A stretch of DNA of 64,000 nt from Trichuris trichiura (Eukaryota > Nematoda > Enoplea > Trichinellida > Trichuridae), in the NCBI GenBank assembly GCA_037903355.1, contig JBAJFE010000045.1, positions 62,001 through 126,000 of the forward strand, written 5' to 3'. Each line of letters starts with the position of its first letter. The stretch's first letter is position 1. The notes beneath the pieces are model-generated. The model was not told the origin of the DNA. It saw only the letters and a program-made list of their open reading frames with translations, and searched no databases. Positions 47,749-59,273 of this stretch are shown one piece after another. Position numbers and translations under genes: made by a program.

Positions 47749-48803
47749 TGCTTTGCCTGTCTTGTTGCCAACTTTCCTTAATTCATTACGGTCATTTGAC
47801 GTTGCAGCGAAAGTTTAAATTACTATCACGTTAACAATGATTTTCAGGTTAGCTTGTTTTTAATGTTCGCGTTATTCACCATTAATCTTAAAGACAACTA
47901 GCTGAGCAGCTGCAGTTTGCCTATTGCTAACGCCTTCATAAGCACTTCTATCGTTACGGCTGAACAAGGTCATTTAAATTCATTCTTTCAAAACTTTCTA
48001 AGGCAACATTTCTAATAGCATATTAGATAACCATGTCACAGAGGGGCAATAAAGTTTCACCTGGCTTAACCACACTACTAAAGCTTCAGAAGAAAATCTT
48101 CAGGCCACAATAGTGCACAGTGACTTTGGGAGAAATCGTTTTCGACATGTCGAGCTCAGCGTTTTTTAAAAATTGATTTTATTTCCAAGATAAACAGCCT
48201 ACCAATACCGTAAACGATAAGCGAACAATCTCCCTTATCAGCAAAAATCAAATGGAGTCTTCATTAGAAGCAATGCAACTTGATTGATTGACCCATTATG
48301 CAAAGTAGAGTGAAGCAAGCGAAACGAACATGCGCCAAAGGAAGTCAAGGTCGGCGTTGGCCACAGAGGAACGACTTGGTCCTCCAAGGCGAAATGCCGC
48401 TGGCGACGAAGACGCGCCATTCGGTTGTGCAAACAATGGAAAATAACCTTGGAAGAACTTACCAATCGATAAAGAATAGAAAAAGCTCAACGCTACGCGG
48501 TAAAGCAAGGACAGTTACGCACGCTCGAGTCAAAAGCGTTAACAATGATAGGTTGACGTTGCTTCGCCAACCCAAATGGATCTATTGGAAATCAGCAAGA
48601 AGCAGTAACTTCCAATGACCACTTTTTAAGATGACGCAGCAACTTTAACGTCTAACATACAATATGGGCTTAATGTTGGCCGAGTCGGAGAGTAGATTGC
48701 CAGCAGCATTTTTCGCTGATTTTTTGCTCCTCTAAGCGCGCAGCATTTGTAGCGACAGAGAGGAGCCAAACTCTTCGCCTAATCTGAACTTATTGAAACT
48801 GAG
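47749..48803. other. intergenic: phosphofructokinase upstream / beta-catenin downstream
   Basis: 1.15 kb separates two minus-strand genes. It must hold the PFK promoter and the beta-catenin 3' end. Frames near 48298-48618 on both strands have no recognisable domain. A run of T's at 47536-47556 lies within PFK intron 1, not here. Confidence 0.5.
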
Positions 48804-48809
48804 TTTATT
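48804..48809 (-). terminator. poly(A) signal AATAAA for beta-catenin
   Basis: AATAAA on the minus strand (within CTCCAATAAACTC), 91 nt downstream of the stop codon at 48900. A typical position for the 3' end of this gene. Confidence 0.6.
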
Positions 48810-48899
48810 GGAGAGGATAATCGCCTTAACCATCCATAGGGATAAGTGGGATCAGTAAATGAAGATATAAGCTTTAAGATGACGTCTAACATGGGTGAC

Positions 48900-51800
48900 T
48901 TATAGGTCGGTATCGTACCAAGAATTGACTGGCTGCTGCGGGGGATAACGAGAAGCTGCTGCCTGCGCGGGAAGACTTGCAGGTACGTTTCCGTACTGCT
49001 GACCAGCGGAACCTGGAGGCGGTGCGCTTGAATCCATTCCATCCCAACCTGAAGGTACCGTCGCTGGGCTGTTGACATGCATTTGGTCGAAGCTGACTGC
49101 ATTATCATAAGATCCTGAAAAGAGCGGCGAGCACGTCGCATAGAGCACATTAAGAATGCCAGACTGACGCTTACCTCGATAGACCATATCGGAAAAATCG
49201 TCGGGTACATTGCACGTGTCAGTCGCCATTGGTTCCTAAAAAAACGATCGCTTAGAATTGGCATTCAAAAATGTTCAAGAAATACTTGATCCCAATTGCC
49301 TGCGCCGTCGTCGCGCAACAAAGCGCTGGTTAGCTCAACGCTTAACCGTTTCTTATATTCGGCAGGCTTATCTCCGCTCATGCGATGAAGCGTGGCACAA
49401 GCGTAGGTAGCTGCAGAAAAAAATTACCATAAAGTAACGGATTGAATAGGCAAAAAAATTAGCATACAAATGGTTTCATTTCTAGAATGCAATAGCTCGG
49501 TCAAGCGAGGAGTGGCACCGCACTGTTCGACAAGAATGACTCCGTCGGAATCGTTGGTCAGTTCGGACAGCGTACCAGCGGCGACCAACTGTATATGCTC
49601 CACTTCGAAGTATAGCAGCTAAAACAAAAGGAGAAAGCGACGAAAATCGTATTGGCACTGCTTCTATTGGCTCTTTTTCAATTATTTACCTGCACCAAGA
49701 TGGGAATAATGTTCATTTGGCGCATTATCGTGCGACTGACCGCATCCTTGGAAAGTGCGTGCAGCGTGGCGGCGCTGCACTCGACAATGTCCAAACTGCT
49801 GACTCCGTCAATGACAGGTGGTTCGGTCTTGGCTCTTTGCGCCTGCTGGACCTGCTGGAAGGCGCGTATGAAGTACATGCACACGTTGTTGGCAATGCCG
49901 TTCTCTCGGAAGGTGTTCAAATTGGCCGCGCTGTTGGCCAAATTTCTGATCAAGCCCAAAGCCGCCTTAGCCACCGGAAGGCGGACAACTGGATGAGCAT
50001 GCAAGTTGACAAAGCTGCAGATCAGTGGAATACCGTAGCTGAAGCCAGGCGCGTTTTGAGCCGCTTCGGCATCCGGATTACGGCACGTCAAGTGACGCAG
50101 AGTGCACAGCGTCGACTCGACAATTTCGAACGAATTCATGCACTGCTGAAGAGTACGAATAAGCGCGTCGACGCCCATTGAACGGCAAACGGTAACCTAA
50201 AAAAATTTCACAAATTCCAGTCAAGTTACAATTACAACAAGCGAACTTTCCTAACAATGATAACGTGAGTTATTCGGATTTATTTTGCCTATAAAATTCG
50301 TGCTACAGAAGCGGATCCGACTCTGTGTTTCTCGTTAGCTAAATACGGATGTTTTGTTCAAACGATTCAGACATAGCTGTCGGGCCTTTGCAGACCGTTA
50401 TCAGAGGATTAGTTCGAGCAGACGGCTGCGAACTTGAACACTTAAACAAACTGGTTATCAAGTCAATAATAAAGTTTAAAAGATTAGAGGATTAAGCAAA
50501 GCTGTCAATACAAGCTGAGATGACTTTGCTATTGAATAGCTACCGTTTGCAATCCTACAGCTCTGTTGCAGTTGAAAGCAAGCCAATTCGATTTTTCCAC
50601 CAGGCGGGAAACATCGATACAAGGATTGCGTCAACTCTTCGGAAATGGTAATTTGAATAGACGAGACAACTGTACCCTTGAAGTGGATTGCCCACTTAGG
50701 CGGATACACTTACTTTGTTGCGTTGGTTGTTGCAGGTCAAGTTGGACAGTATATCGACGCAGCAGGCAACAGCTTCAAGATCGCTTGATCCAAGAAGCTG
50801 TATCAGATGTCTTAGGAGATCCTCGACGTTCTCCTCTTTGGTTGCTTCGTCGGATAAATTTCGCAAACAGTCCAAACAACTTCGAATTAACCTTTGCGAC
50901 GGATGGACAAGACGTTGGCCCAAAACTTGCATACAACCAGCCTGGATGATTGCAGGCTTGTTTTGAGGGCAAACGCTAAGCACTTTTAGAAGACGCGACG
51001 ATGTCCAAAGCAGCTTCTCGTAGTCGTAACTTTGGATGATGCGCACTAGTTCTCTCGGACCGTCGGAAGCCAGTATAACTAACTGCAACAATTACGCAGT
51101 AGCAAAAAACAAGCTTGGGTGAAAGAAAACCAGGAGACGTACCTTAGTCTCGGCGTGTCGATAGGCCAAATTTTGCAAGCAATCGGTAACTATAGCCAGA
51201 AATTTTGGTATAGGCTTTTTCAAGAGGACAACCATTTTTGGTACACCGCCTGCGCGACGAACTTCCTCTTTCGAGCCTTGCTGGTGCAACAGCAGATTGT
51301 GCAACGTGGTGATGGCATAAAACACGACTGAGTCGATGGGCGAGCTTTAAGGATAAAAAAAAAAGCAGCTTAGGCACTAAGGAGCGGCAGACGGTGGGGT
51401 GCGAGCTCACCTCAGTAGACGGACCAAAGCTGGGATGCCGCCCGATTGGAATATTGCCAGCAAACCTGGGTAGTGGCGCGAAATGTTGTACAACGTACCA
51501 GCGGCATACTTGGTCAACTCAGGTTCGGAGTTGTTGTTAATCGCATTAATGACGGCCAATACAAGGTCTGGGCTTTTGGCCAATGCAATCAGTTCTGCGT
51601 CACGCTTGCTCAGATGGTGTATGACCATGGCCGCCTGCTGGACCACTACCTACAAATAATGGGTCGAGTTTTCTAAATTTCCGGTATGACCCAATAACCC
51701 GTTCATCACCTGGTCAACGTCGCTAAGTAGTTTGATCAGCTCGGGAATCGCCTTGGCGGTCAATTCGGCGTCATCATGATAATTTATAATGTTGACCACT

Positions 51801-52242
51801 GCCGACTTGAGCATCTGGCTTGGCTCAGCCAAACGTTGGACATTTGTGGACTGACCAAAGTCATACTGAGCCGTCGGTATATCACCCACATCTTCGATGG
51901 TTTCGGGAAATATGGCAGCTCGTATTCGCTGAGATCTCGTGGCTTCATAGTCAAGATTGATACCTGAAAAGTATTGATCAGAAGTGGCACAAGGAAAATC
52001 TACTAATCACCGTCTATTTGCTCTCGCGTATAGCCAGGCGTGTAAGGGTCACCATACTCCTCGATGAAACTGCTAACTCCGGACATAGCCGACGATGCGT
52101 AAGTCCCAACGCCAGCGGAATGGATTCCAGAATCGATGACATAATTCTGATGAGCCCAAGCTAGGGTCTGCTGATCTTTAGAGTTGACCAAGTTCATTGC
52201 TACATGGTCGGGCACGTAAGGACTTTGCGGCATGTGCGTCAT
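48900..52242 (-). CDS. CTNNB1-like: beta-catenin (armadillo), 10 exons, 784 aa
   Basis: Wnt-pathway co-activator and cadherin-catenin adhesion protein. Exons (minus): 52242-52011, 51963-51710, 51649-51411, 51344-51143, 51082-50714, 50196-49690, 49618-49468, 49410-49286, 49235-49175, 49114-48900; total 2355 nt, all junctions in frame. Order: destruction-box phosphodegron DSGIHS (residues 37-42), [13 protein letters not shown] and the alpha-catenin-binding segment [15 protein letters not shown], twelve armadillo repeats (about 140-670; e.g. [53 protein letters not shown]), then a proline/glutamine-rich tail ending in the PDZ ligand DTDL. Human beta-catenin is 781 aa, so this is full length and conventional, unlike the split set in Caenorhabditis. 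Start chosen at the first ATG after an acceptor-like TTTCCAG; a second ATG lies 3 codons on. Confidence 0.98.
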
Positions 52243-52256
52243 TGTCGGAAATGTTT

Positions 52257-52270
52257 CTGGAAATCGACAA
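52257..52270 (-). promoter_or_regulatory. acceptor (possible trans-splice site) before beta-catenin
   Basis: On the minus strand TGTCGATTTCCAG ends at 52257, 14 nt upstream of the ATG at 52242. It may accept either a spliced leader or an unseen 5' UTR exon. Confidence 0.4.
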
Positions 52271-54640
52271 AGAATCAAGAATCAACTAATGTCAATGGCC
52301 AGAAGACTGCCATATTCGCGCAGAAAAGCGAAATGCCTTCGGGCGGAACAGAATGCGCCATAGAGAAATAAGCGAAGCAACGTTTACATTGCGGCCGAGA
52401 GCAGCACGAACAGGTTCGCAACACCCACGAATGATGACAAATATGCCTGACTAAACGGCAATGACAAATAGGCAGTGGACGATGGTGAAACTTTGCACAA
52501 CTTAAGTTGCAATAAGCCGGCGACCAGGCTTGAGCCTGCTCTTCGGCACCGAGCTCGCAACCACGGTTCGGCAAACGTTACGGCATATGCGGGCTAGTAG
52601 GCGGTAACGCTTACGAGCAAACCGTCGGTAGACAGTTGTGGGACGAAACGAGGACCTGGAGCAATACGAACTGCTAACTCGTCACAATGGCAACGGCACC
52701 AAGAACAAGGACAATCGTTACTCAAGGTTAACGACGCCGACTGCGTATATCAACTGCCCTGCTAATCACTCAGCAAAGATGTACCGTACACCACTGCTAA
52801 CCCTATTTAGTGACAAAATAGGGCTGAGTCACGCTAGTGCGCGGTCGTGACCTTTCTGAAGTAGAAGGACAAACAAAATGAGCAGATGGCACCCCTTTCA
52901 TTGACGCCAGGCTTGATAATAGATGCATTCAACGTGTAAAGCGCGAAGTAGCGACCATATAGCCTAAACAAGCAAAGTACATCACCCTTCCAAAGAATGA
53001 GGTGAACTGAACCCTTGCGGCACTCGAAGAACCCAGGATGGCAAGTGTTGCGCCAGCTGCCTATCTAAGCAAGGCACGCATGGAAAGCTGTTTTTTCCTA
53101 AACTGAAAACGCTCCGCCTCACTCGGAAAGGCCAAAGGCAAAATACGATGACCCACTCTCAATACTGTACATCGTACCTGCTGATCAGAAGTTTTTTGCA
53201 AGCCTGCATCGGATAATTAGTAAATCTCGAAATTCCCTCAACCGAAGACAAGTCTAGATGGATTTGTAGGTTACATTAACAAAGCAAAACAACCGCGATC
53301 GACTAGGAATAAACTGGGCGGCAAAGTCATTCGCAATTCGCCAGTGCGCTTTTGCTGTTCTGGAATGCTTTCATGCGTTGTCCTTAGGCGATTTTGAATT
53401 CCAGGAAAAATTCAGTGACGCTGACAAGCGTACGTAGGCTCAGGATGAGCAGTGTTGAAAGTCTGCCTGCTTTAAAAGCTTAAAACACAACAGCTTCGCT
53501 AGACAGTCGCGCCACATCGCTAACTTTAGCCAAGCGAGAGAATTAACGTTCTCCACTCGTCAGACGGCTCTAAATCTCAACAGTTTGGCTCAAGAAGCGG
53601 AGGAAGATGATCGCGCTCAAGCGATTACTTTCGAATGTTAAAATAATGCGCTTTAAAAAGAAAACAGCGTCGCTTTAGTTATTGAGTTTAAGCACTCACT
53701 TCCCTCAAGCCAAAGATAGTTAATTATGCAGTTTTGCTAGCTGCAACCTGATTTTAAACCATACTGTAGCTCAGCTTTCCCTTCATTAGCACGAGAAGGT
53801 TAATCGCTTGCGTCGAGACTGACTGTCATGGAAAGTATGGCATTTTTGTACTCTAAAAGTTGTAACGTTTTTTAGTACAAACGGTCAGTTAAATGAGTTC
53901 AATAAAACAGCGCTGAAATGTTGTATGAGCAGCTTATCTTATTCTGTATGCACGCGCTTCACCTTTCCCCGAAACGTTATCGTTTTTCATCCCATAAATG
54001 TGAAAGCTCTGCTAACCCTTTTTTGATTTCAGGAACTATGCTACCTTCATCGATAACGAACTTCCTGCATAAGTATCATTTACCCGGGTAAGTGCTCTAT
54101 TATTATTATTATCAAGGACTTCATTATTGTTTGAAGTTTTATTATATAGGCTTCACAGGATGCTGTTTATTTTTTTTAAGGCAGTAAACATTTTTTTCGT
54201 AACCCTTAACTTCGGCAGTTCAATTCCTTGCAGTTGCGTATGAGTAAATTCCATGTATATATGAGTCATCACCTAGTTGACCTTGTGCTTATCTGTTGGG
54301 AATAATCTCGTTCCATCGCTTAACTAAAAAGGTGCTGACAAGTAGTTTTCTTTCTTGAGCACTATCGGATTCCTTTAACTTTACAGTTATGGTTAAGCTT
54401 CCCTTTCGGCTTACTGTTAATATACATATGTTAAACATGTAAGAGCCAGCTTAGCGTATTGTTTTGTTGTTACTGTCAATCTTCGTAATGAATAACAGCC
54501 GCGGGAGTATTATCTCCTTCCGAACTAGTTTATGAGTTGTGAGTCAACTCAGAAATAACTACCCACAGTGACCTGATTTGGCAGCTACATGGACAATACG
54601 AACTTGGACTTCTTTCTCGCTCTCGTACGCTACTTTCTCC
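52271..54640. other. 2.4 kb divergent intergenic region
   Basis: Lies between the 5' ends of beta-catenin (minus) and the UQCR11-like gene (plus), so both promoters are probably here. Small frames (e.g. 52275-52574 minus, 52638-52850 plus) show no domain. A short ATT microsatellite lies at about 54099-54112. Confidence 0.5.
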
Positions 54641-54645
54641 TTTAG
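54635..54645 (+). promoter_or_regulatory. acceptor-like site 2 nt before the UQCR11-like ATG
   Basis: TTCTCCTTTAG ends at 54645 and the ATG is at 54648. A pyrimidine tract plus AG this close to a start codon is the expected layout for spliced-leader addition in nematodes. Confidence 0.45.
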
Positions 54646-54647
54646 AA

Positions 54648-54845
54648 ATGGTGCAGCGCTTTCTAAGCCATTTTGAGCACTTCAGATTCATTAACGGAGC
54701 TTCAATTGATTTCAGGCCAACAAGGCTGATGATGTACGGCGCTTTAGTTACCACCTTTATTGTCTACGTAAGCGACTTGGAGATGATCGTACGGTACATA
54801 CCTTTTTACGGGCGCAAATTGGACGAGCCAAAGCACTACGGATGA
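54648..54845 (+). CDS. UQCR11: cytochrome b-c1 complex subunit 10-like, 65 aa
   Basis: Probable 6.4-kDa accessory subunit of mitochondrial complex III. The start MVQRFL matches the family start (MVTRFL in human). After a transmembrane segment (MMYGALVTTFIVYVSD, about 27-42) comes LEMIVRYIPFYGRKLDE, the pattern of the family's (T)D-(x)LIL-(x)WVPY-(x)NGKF ending. It is 65 residues against 56 in human, with about 8 extra around GASIDFR just before the membrane segment. A decoy acceptor (GATTTCAG) lies inside the ORF, but any intron there would be under 30 nt, so I keep it unspliced. It is the first of three closely spaced plus-strand genes; spartin starts 336 nt downstream. Family assignment rests on short motifs. 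Confidence 0.68.
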   Translation: MVQRFLSHFEHFRFINGASIDFRPTRLMMYGALVTTFIVYVSDLEMIVRYIPFYGRKLDEPKHYG

Positions 54846-54935
54846 AATCGTTGGACATGCCTTATCCTGTTTTGCACCAGGGCGAAAGGTCAATTCCAAG
54901 CAAGACGGATCGTAGCTAGAGTATTCAACTTACGC

Positions 54936-54941
54936 ATTAAA
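54936..54941 (+). terminator. possible poly(A) signal ATTAAA after the UQCR11-like gene
   Basis: ATTAAA lies 90 nt beyond the stop codon. It is a common variant signal and fits a 3' end before spartin. Confidence 0.4.
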
Positions 54942-55181
54942 ATGATTGGCATATCTTATTATCTCATGCGATTCACCCGGTGATTTTCCACCCTTTCATT
55001 GGGCTACTTTGCCTTATGCGTGGCATGTTTTTTAGCGTACTTTAAATATCTTTGGTTTTGTAAACACCTTTTACTATTTAAGGACTTTTTCGTATTTAAG
55101 TTTTGGAGTTAATATAGCCCTGTCTCAATGTCCCGCGATGAAAAGGACTTAAGTTTTGTTTATACTTAGATATCGGGTGCG

Positions 55182-57891
55182 ATGAGTGCCAATGCGGCGA
55201 CCGGCACTCCACCAAGTGCTTTGTCATCGCTGTATCACAGGGCTTACGCTTGCATTGATCAAGCAATTTGGTTTGACGAAAAGGGCGAAGATGACATGGC
55301 CGTACGTATGTACGAGCAAGGATTGGCTTTTATCACACAAGCCGAGCAGATGAGCGATTCCGAGAAGAATCCGCTCGTACAAAAGATGCTGCGCGCCAAG
55401 GAGCACGTCACGACGAGGCTTGATTTTCTACGCAATAAAGATAGGGGTAATTTTGAACGAATTCCATCGACGACCGCGCTGGACGCCTTCGAGCCATGCA
55501 AGGACGCGGAATTGATTTTTCAAATCAGCGAAGGGGTGCAAATTTTCCAAGTGATCGGCAACGAGACTTCCGTTCCATCGTATCCAACTTGCCTGCAGAT
55601 CTTTAAGTAAGCGAAGTTTCTTTTTGTGCACTCTTTGCTCAAAAACCAAACGAAATAACGGGTTGCCAATGCTTAGAGTCAAGTACTTTTTAAACTTACT
55701 GTTCATTTTTTTGTTTTCGACTTTCGTTGTACCAAACAAAGATGTAAGCTTAGGCTGGATGAACGCTTGCATTCAAACGTGGCAACTTTGTGTTTGCCGC
55801 GTTCACCAGGCTGCGTATAAGAAAACTGGTTCGTCAGGTGCTTTTCAAAAATGAAATATTAACAAGTTACAAAAATTCTCATCGTAATCGTCTAGCACTA
55901 CTCATCCAAAATTGCATAAGCGAAAAATTCGTAATCTATGTAGTTACAGTCCAAACATAGCGTTTGCCTCGGCTTTTGAAAGTCTGCTCCATCGACGAAT
56001 TAGGTATTTTCTTTATGCATATGGAAACACTATGTGTTGCCTCTATGGGAGCTCCTTTTTTGGCGTTATTGCTGATCGGTAGTAACCTTTTCTCTCTGCC
56101 CGTTTCTTATTTAAACTTTGCGCAATGCGTTATTCATTCAGGTTTGCTCCTGCTTGTATTATACGGAATTATTTTTCGTAGGTGTAAGTTAGTCTATAGT
56201 TTACCGTACCTTGTAGGGCATGCTTGAACTGCATGCGAAGTCTTACGACGTTTCAGGGCATCATGTCGTTTCACAAAATCAAAAGGTGACGAATTTCCGC
56301 TACAGGTGACCCTAAAAGCGCGACCTCAAGAAAGCCATCCCTGTATGGTTCACTTTTTCATTATTAAAATTTATTTTGAACTTTTTCGAAAAATAGTTTT
56401 TGGTTTACGTTTTTAAGATGGGCGGGAAACAGGGAAACAAATCATACGTTTAGACTAGTCTCCTATGGTCAACACGTCCGTCTGGAACGCGGTGCATTCC
56501 TTCAAAGGTTGCATGTTTCTTTTGAAACATCTTTATTTGTTTAATTTCAGATACGCCAAAGCGGATGAAACGCCAAAAGGTAAAACTGTAATGAGTACAG
56601 ATGGCGAGGCTGTCGGCTTTATCAAAGTGAATACTTGGATATATCCGCTGGTTCCCGATGAATCTCCGGTTATGGAAACGGAATACGGTGCTTACATGTT
56701 CCCTACATGCGGTCAGAAGGAGGAAGGTGACGATTGTATTAACCACATTGATCTTTGCTGCAATACTAAAACTGTCAACACCTTTTTAGGCTACACTGTG
56801 GGCCTTGTGTTCTCGCCTGAGGTTTCCGATGATGACAAGAAGAAATTCGAAAGCATTTTGCGGGACATGTCGCTTTTGCGCAGCGAAGTTACTATGCCAG
56901 AATTAACCGAGTCGGAAAGAGAAACGCTAAGCAAAAAGATCGCCGATTTCTTAGTCAACAGTATTGAAGCGCTGCTGCTCTTTCTTTACGTTGCGGGCTT
57001 TGGAGAGCTACTGATTTTTAGAAAGCCTGTTGCTTTCGCACGGCATAAAGGAGTACACCGCGAAAACTTCCGATATCGTTGAAGGAAAGCTTTCGGACTT
57101 CTCCGCTCGCGTAACTCCGTCCGATCATCCTGTGATCATTGATACACGAGTGCAAACAGGTGTCCATTTCCTACGGCGCGGCGGTAAAGTTGCGTACAAA
57201 ATAAGCGGATACTTGGGTAAGTTTGCCTGCGATGGAAGGACTCAATTTTTTCACGTATATCCGACATGGTACGTTTATGAATGAGTCAAACCCTGTCATC
57301 CCGTCGCTGACGAGGGACTAGGCAGGTTCGCCACGTTCAGCTTTACATGTCTTCAATAACGTTAAATGATTTTCAAACTCTTTGTTTGGCTCCTGGACAT
57401 TATGTAAATTTAGTTGAAAAGGTCGGCGAAGCGGCAAGGTACTTGGGCAAGAAGCTTGCTCATCATGCAACCAAGCGAATGAAGCCGGGTCACTTATCAA
57501 ATGCCGTTCAGAGCGTCGCTGAAGTGACTACGGGTGGCTTAGTTGGTTTTTCTACTGTCTGGCTGAGTTTGGAAGAAGCAGCGAAAACTTTGGGAAAATG
57601 CGTAGCCAACAATAGCGTTAAAGTTGTCGAGTGCAAGTTAGCGAAACGATTTTAAGCTTTTCCGGTGCGCTGTTTTAAAAGTTGTTTAATATTTTAAGGT
57701 ATGGCCAGTCGGCTGCCACCTTGGCGGACAATGCTTTTTACCTGGCGGGATATTCGGCTCAGACGGCCGTCAACGTACACCATTTTGGCGTGAAATCTTT
57801 TGCAACGCAGGCTGCTAAAGAAGTCAGCAGAACCTTAAGCGAAAAGAAATCCGTCGCAAAGGTTACTTCAGAAAAAGCGAAGGTCAACTGA
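55182..57891 (+). CDS. SPART (SPG20): spartin, 5 exons, 481 aa
   Basis: Spartin acts at endosomes, mitochondria and lipid droplets; loss in humans causes Troyer syndrome. Exons: 55182-55606, 56551-56960, 57022-57216, 57414-57636, 57699-57891; total 1446 nt, all in frame. An N-terminal MIT domain (about 12-85; YHRAYACIDQAIWFDEKG, MYEQGLAFI, TRLDFLR) is followed by the plant-related/senescence region: ELIFQISEGVQIFQV, TWIYPLVPDESPV, GAYMFPT, GLVFSPEVSDDDKKKF, then the C-terminal helices (GKLSDFSARVTPSDHPVI, GLVGFSTVWLSLEEAAKTLG, YGQSAATLADNAFYLAG). It is shorter than human spartin (666 aa) mainly because the linker after MIT, which carries the PPAY ubiquitin-ligase-binding motif in human, is nearly absent. 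Intron 1 is 944 nt; the others are 61-197 nt. TTATACTTAG lies 12 nt before the ATG. Confidence 0.93.
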
Positions 57892-58242
57892 ACACTTCCC
57901 GGTCACCTATGAAAGGACCGTATAGTCATTTTAGTTTTTAAGCACACGGGGCTTATCCTAGTTACGTAGTTTCTTTTTCTGTTATTTCTTTAGCTTGGTA
58001 GATGCCTTAGCGAGTTACTGCAATACGAGCTTCCATTGTGCCTACGAGTTCCGAGTTTTGTTCCAGTTTCAATAGCTTTTCAACGTATTTGAGCTGCTGA
58101 GCTCTTTTCCTTTTTAACAAGCCTTAATCCATGGTTCTTAAAAGTAAATGGAAATGTTTCGTGCTGCCGATTTTGCCAAACAGAAGCTTTGCCACTTCGA
58201 TTACTTTGAATTGTTACGCGCTTCGTTGGTTTTTTGAGATTG

Positions 58243-58256
58243 TGTTTCTTAAGCAG
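58243..58256 (+). promoter_or_regulatory. acceptor-like site 2 nt before the ABT1 ATG
   Basis: GTTTCTTAAGCAG ends at 58256; GT then ATG follow. With the short spacer to spartin this would suit downstream-gene trans-splicing in an operon. There is no obvious AATAAA between the two genes. Confidence 0.45.
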
Positions 58257-58258
58257 GT

Positions 58259-58934
58259 ATGACCGAACAGGTGCCGTCGTCGTGCGCAGATTCTGAAAGC
58301 ACGAAAAAGAAGAAGAAAAAGAACCCAGAGCCTGGCATTGTTTATCTATCAACTATTCCATACTGCCTGACGGTGCAGCGTGTTCGAGAACTGTTTTCAC
58401 ATTACGGCGAGATTGGACGCATCTATTTTCAACGAGAAGCTGTACGAAAGGAGCGCGGTTCAATATCTCGTTACGTGGAAGGTTGGATAGAATTTAAGGA
58501 CAAATCCGTGGCCAAGCGCGTAGCACTGTCGCTAAACAATACGCAAGTTGGCGGCAGAAAGCGTAGCAGAGCATACGAATCACTTTGGAACATCAAGTAC
58601 TTGCACAGGTAATGGCGCGCTGGTGAACTCAGCATGGCTCACCGTCTTTTTTTCTTCTTCCAGGTTCAAGTGGCATCATTTGACCGAGCAGCTCGTCTAC
58701 GAAAAAAGCAAACACAAGCAGCGAATGCGTATGGAAATTTCTCAAGCGAAACGAGAGGCTCAGTTTTTCACGCAGCAGATTGAAAAGGGTGCGGCCATTC
58801 GGAAACTGGAAAAGGAAATTTTGCAAAAGGACGGCCGTTGGGAACGGTATCAACGTCAGCTGAGACAACGAAAGCCTAGGCAAACTGTCTCTTCCGGCGA
58901 CAGAAGCGAATTGTTGAAGCAAGTGTTCCAGTAG
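58259..58934 (+). CDS. ABT1: activator of basal transcription 1 / ESF2 homologue, 2 exons, 206 aa
   Basis: Nucleolar RNA-binding protein of the small-subunit processome (yeast Esf2), needed for early 18S rRNA processing. Exons 58259-58608 and 58664-58934; the junction (CAC AG|GTAATG ... TTCCAG|G TTC) restores LKYLHRFKWHHLTEQL-type sequence. A lysine run (KKKKKK, about residues 16-21) may be a nuclear/nucleolar signal. The RRM covers about 26-117: GIVYLSTIPYCLTVQRVREL, GEIGRIYFQ, GWIEFKDKSVAKRVALSLNN, WNIKYLHR. The C-terminal half is charged and helical (AKREAQFFTQQIEKG). 206 aa against 272 in human. TTTCTTAAGCAG ends 2 nt before the ATG, and the spartin stop is 367 nt upstream. Confidence 0.93.
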
Positions 58935-59017
58935 ATTTTCATCTTGCAACTGTTTCATTATTGTTGAATGTATATTGCAGGTATTTTTCGTATTTCTTTG
59001 ATGGCCGGTTAATACTC

Positions 59018-59023
59018 ATTAAA
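59018..59023 (+). terminator. possible poly(A) signal ATTAAA after ABT1
   Basis: ATTAAA 83 nt beyond the ABT1 stop codon, followed by T-rich sequence. Confidence 0.4.
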
Positions 59024-59159
59024 TGGCAGGCATTGTTCGTTAACAAATTACGTGACTACTAAGCAAGCATTCTCTAGTATTTTTTTTGCGAACGAACTAC
59101 TTTGCCATTCTCAAAATAGCAACGCAAAGCGGGCAGAGAACGATAGCACAGCACATAAA

Positions 59160-59273
59160 GTTTTCTAAAGTTTTTTCCCGGAATTTTTACCCGTTTTTTG
59201 TTAAACGTTTATTGCAAAAAAACGTTTAACAAAAAAAACGAGTAAAAATTCCGCGAAAAAAACTTCAGAAAAC
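59160..59273. repeat. long inverted repeat (about 50-bp arms, 10-nt loop)
   Basis: The left arm (59160-59210: GTTTTCTAAAG...TTAAACGTTT) is matched by the reverse complement of the right arm (59221-59273: AACGTTTAAC...CTTCAGAAAAC) with only a few mismatches or one-base indels. The loop is ATTGCAAAAA. It may be a small MITE or a stable RNA hairpin beyond the ABT1 3' end. Confidence 0.85.

Noticed and set aside
48298..48618. 106-codon plus-strand frame between PFK and beta-catenin
   Set aside because: No domain, basic low-information composition, frames open on both strands, and no splice or UTR context.
54648..54720. Intron inside the UQCR11-like frame ending at GATTTCAG
   Set aside because: It would have to be shorter than about 30 nt with no good donor; the unspliced frame already gives the expected start and end of the protein.
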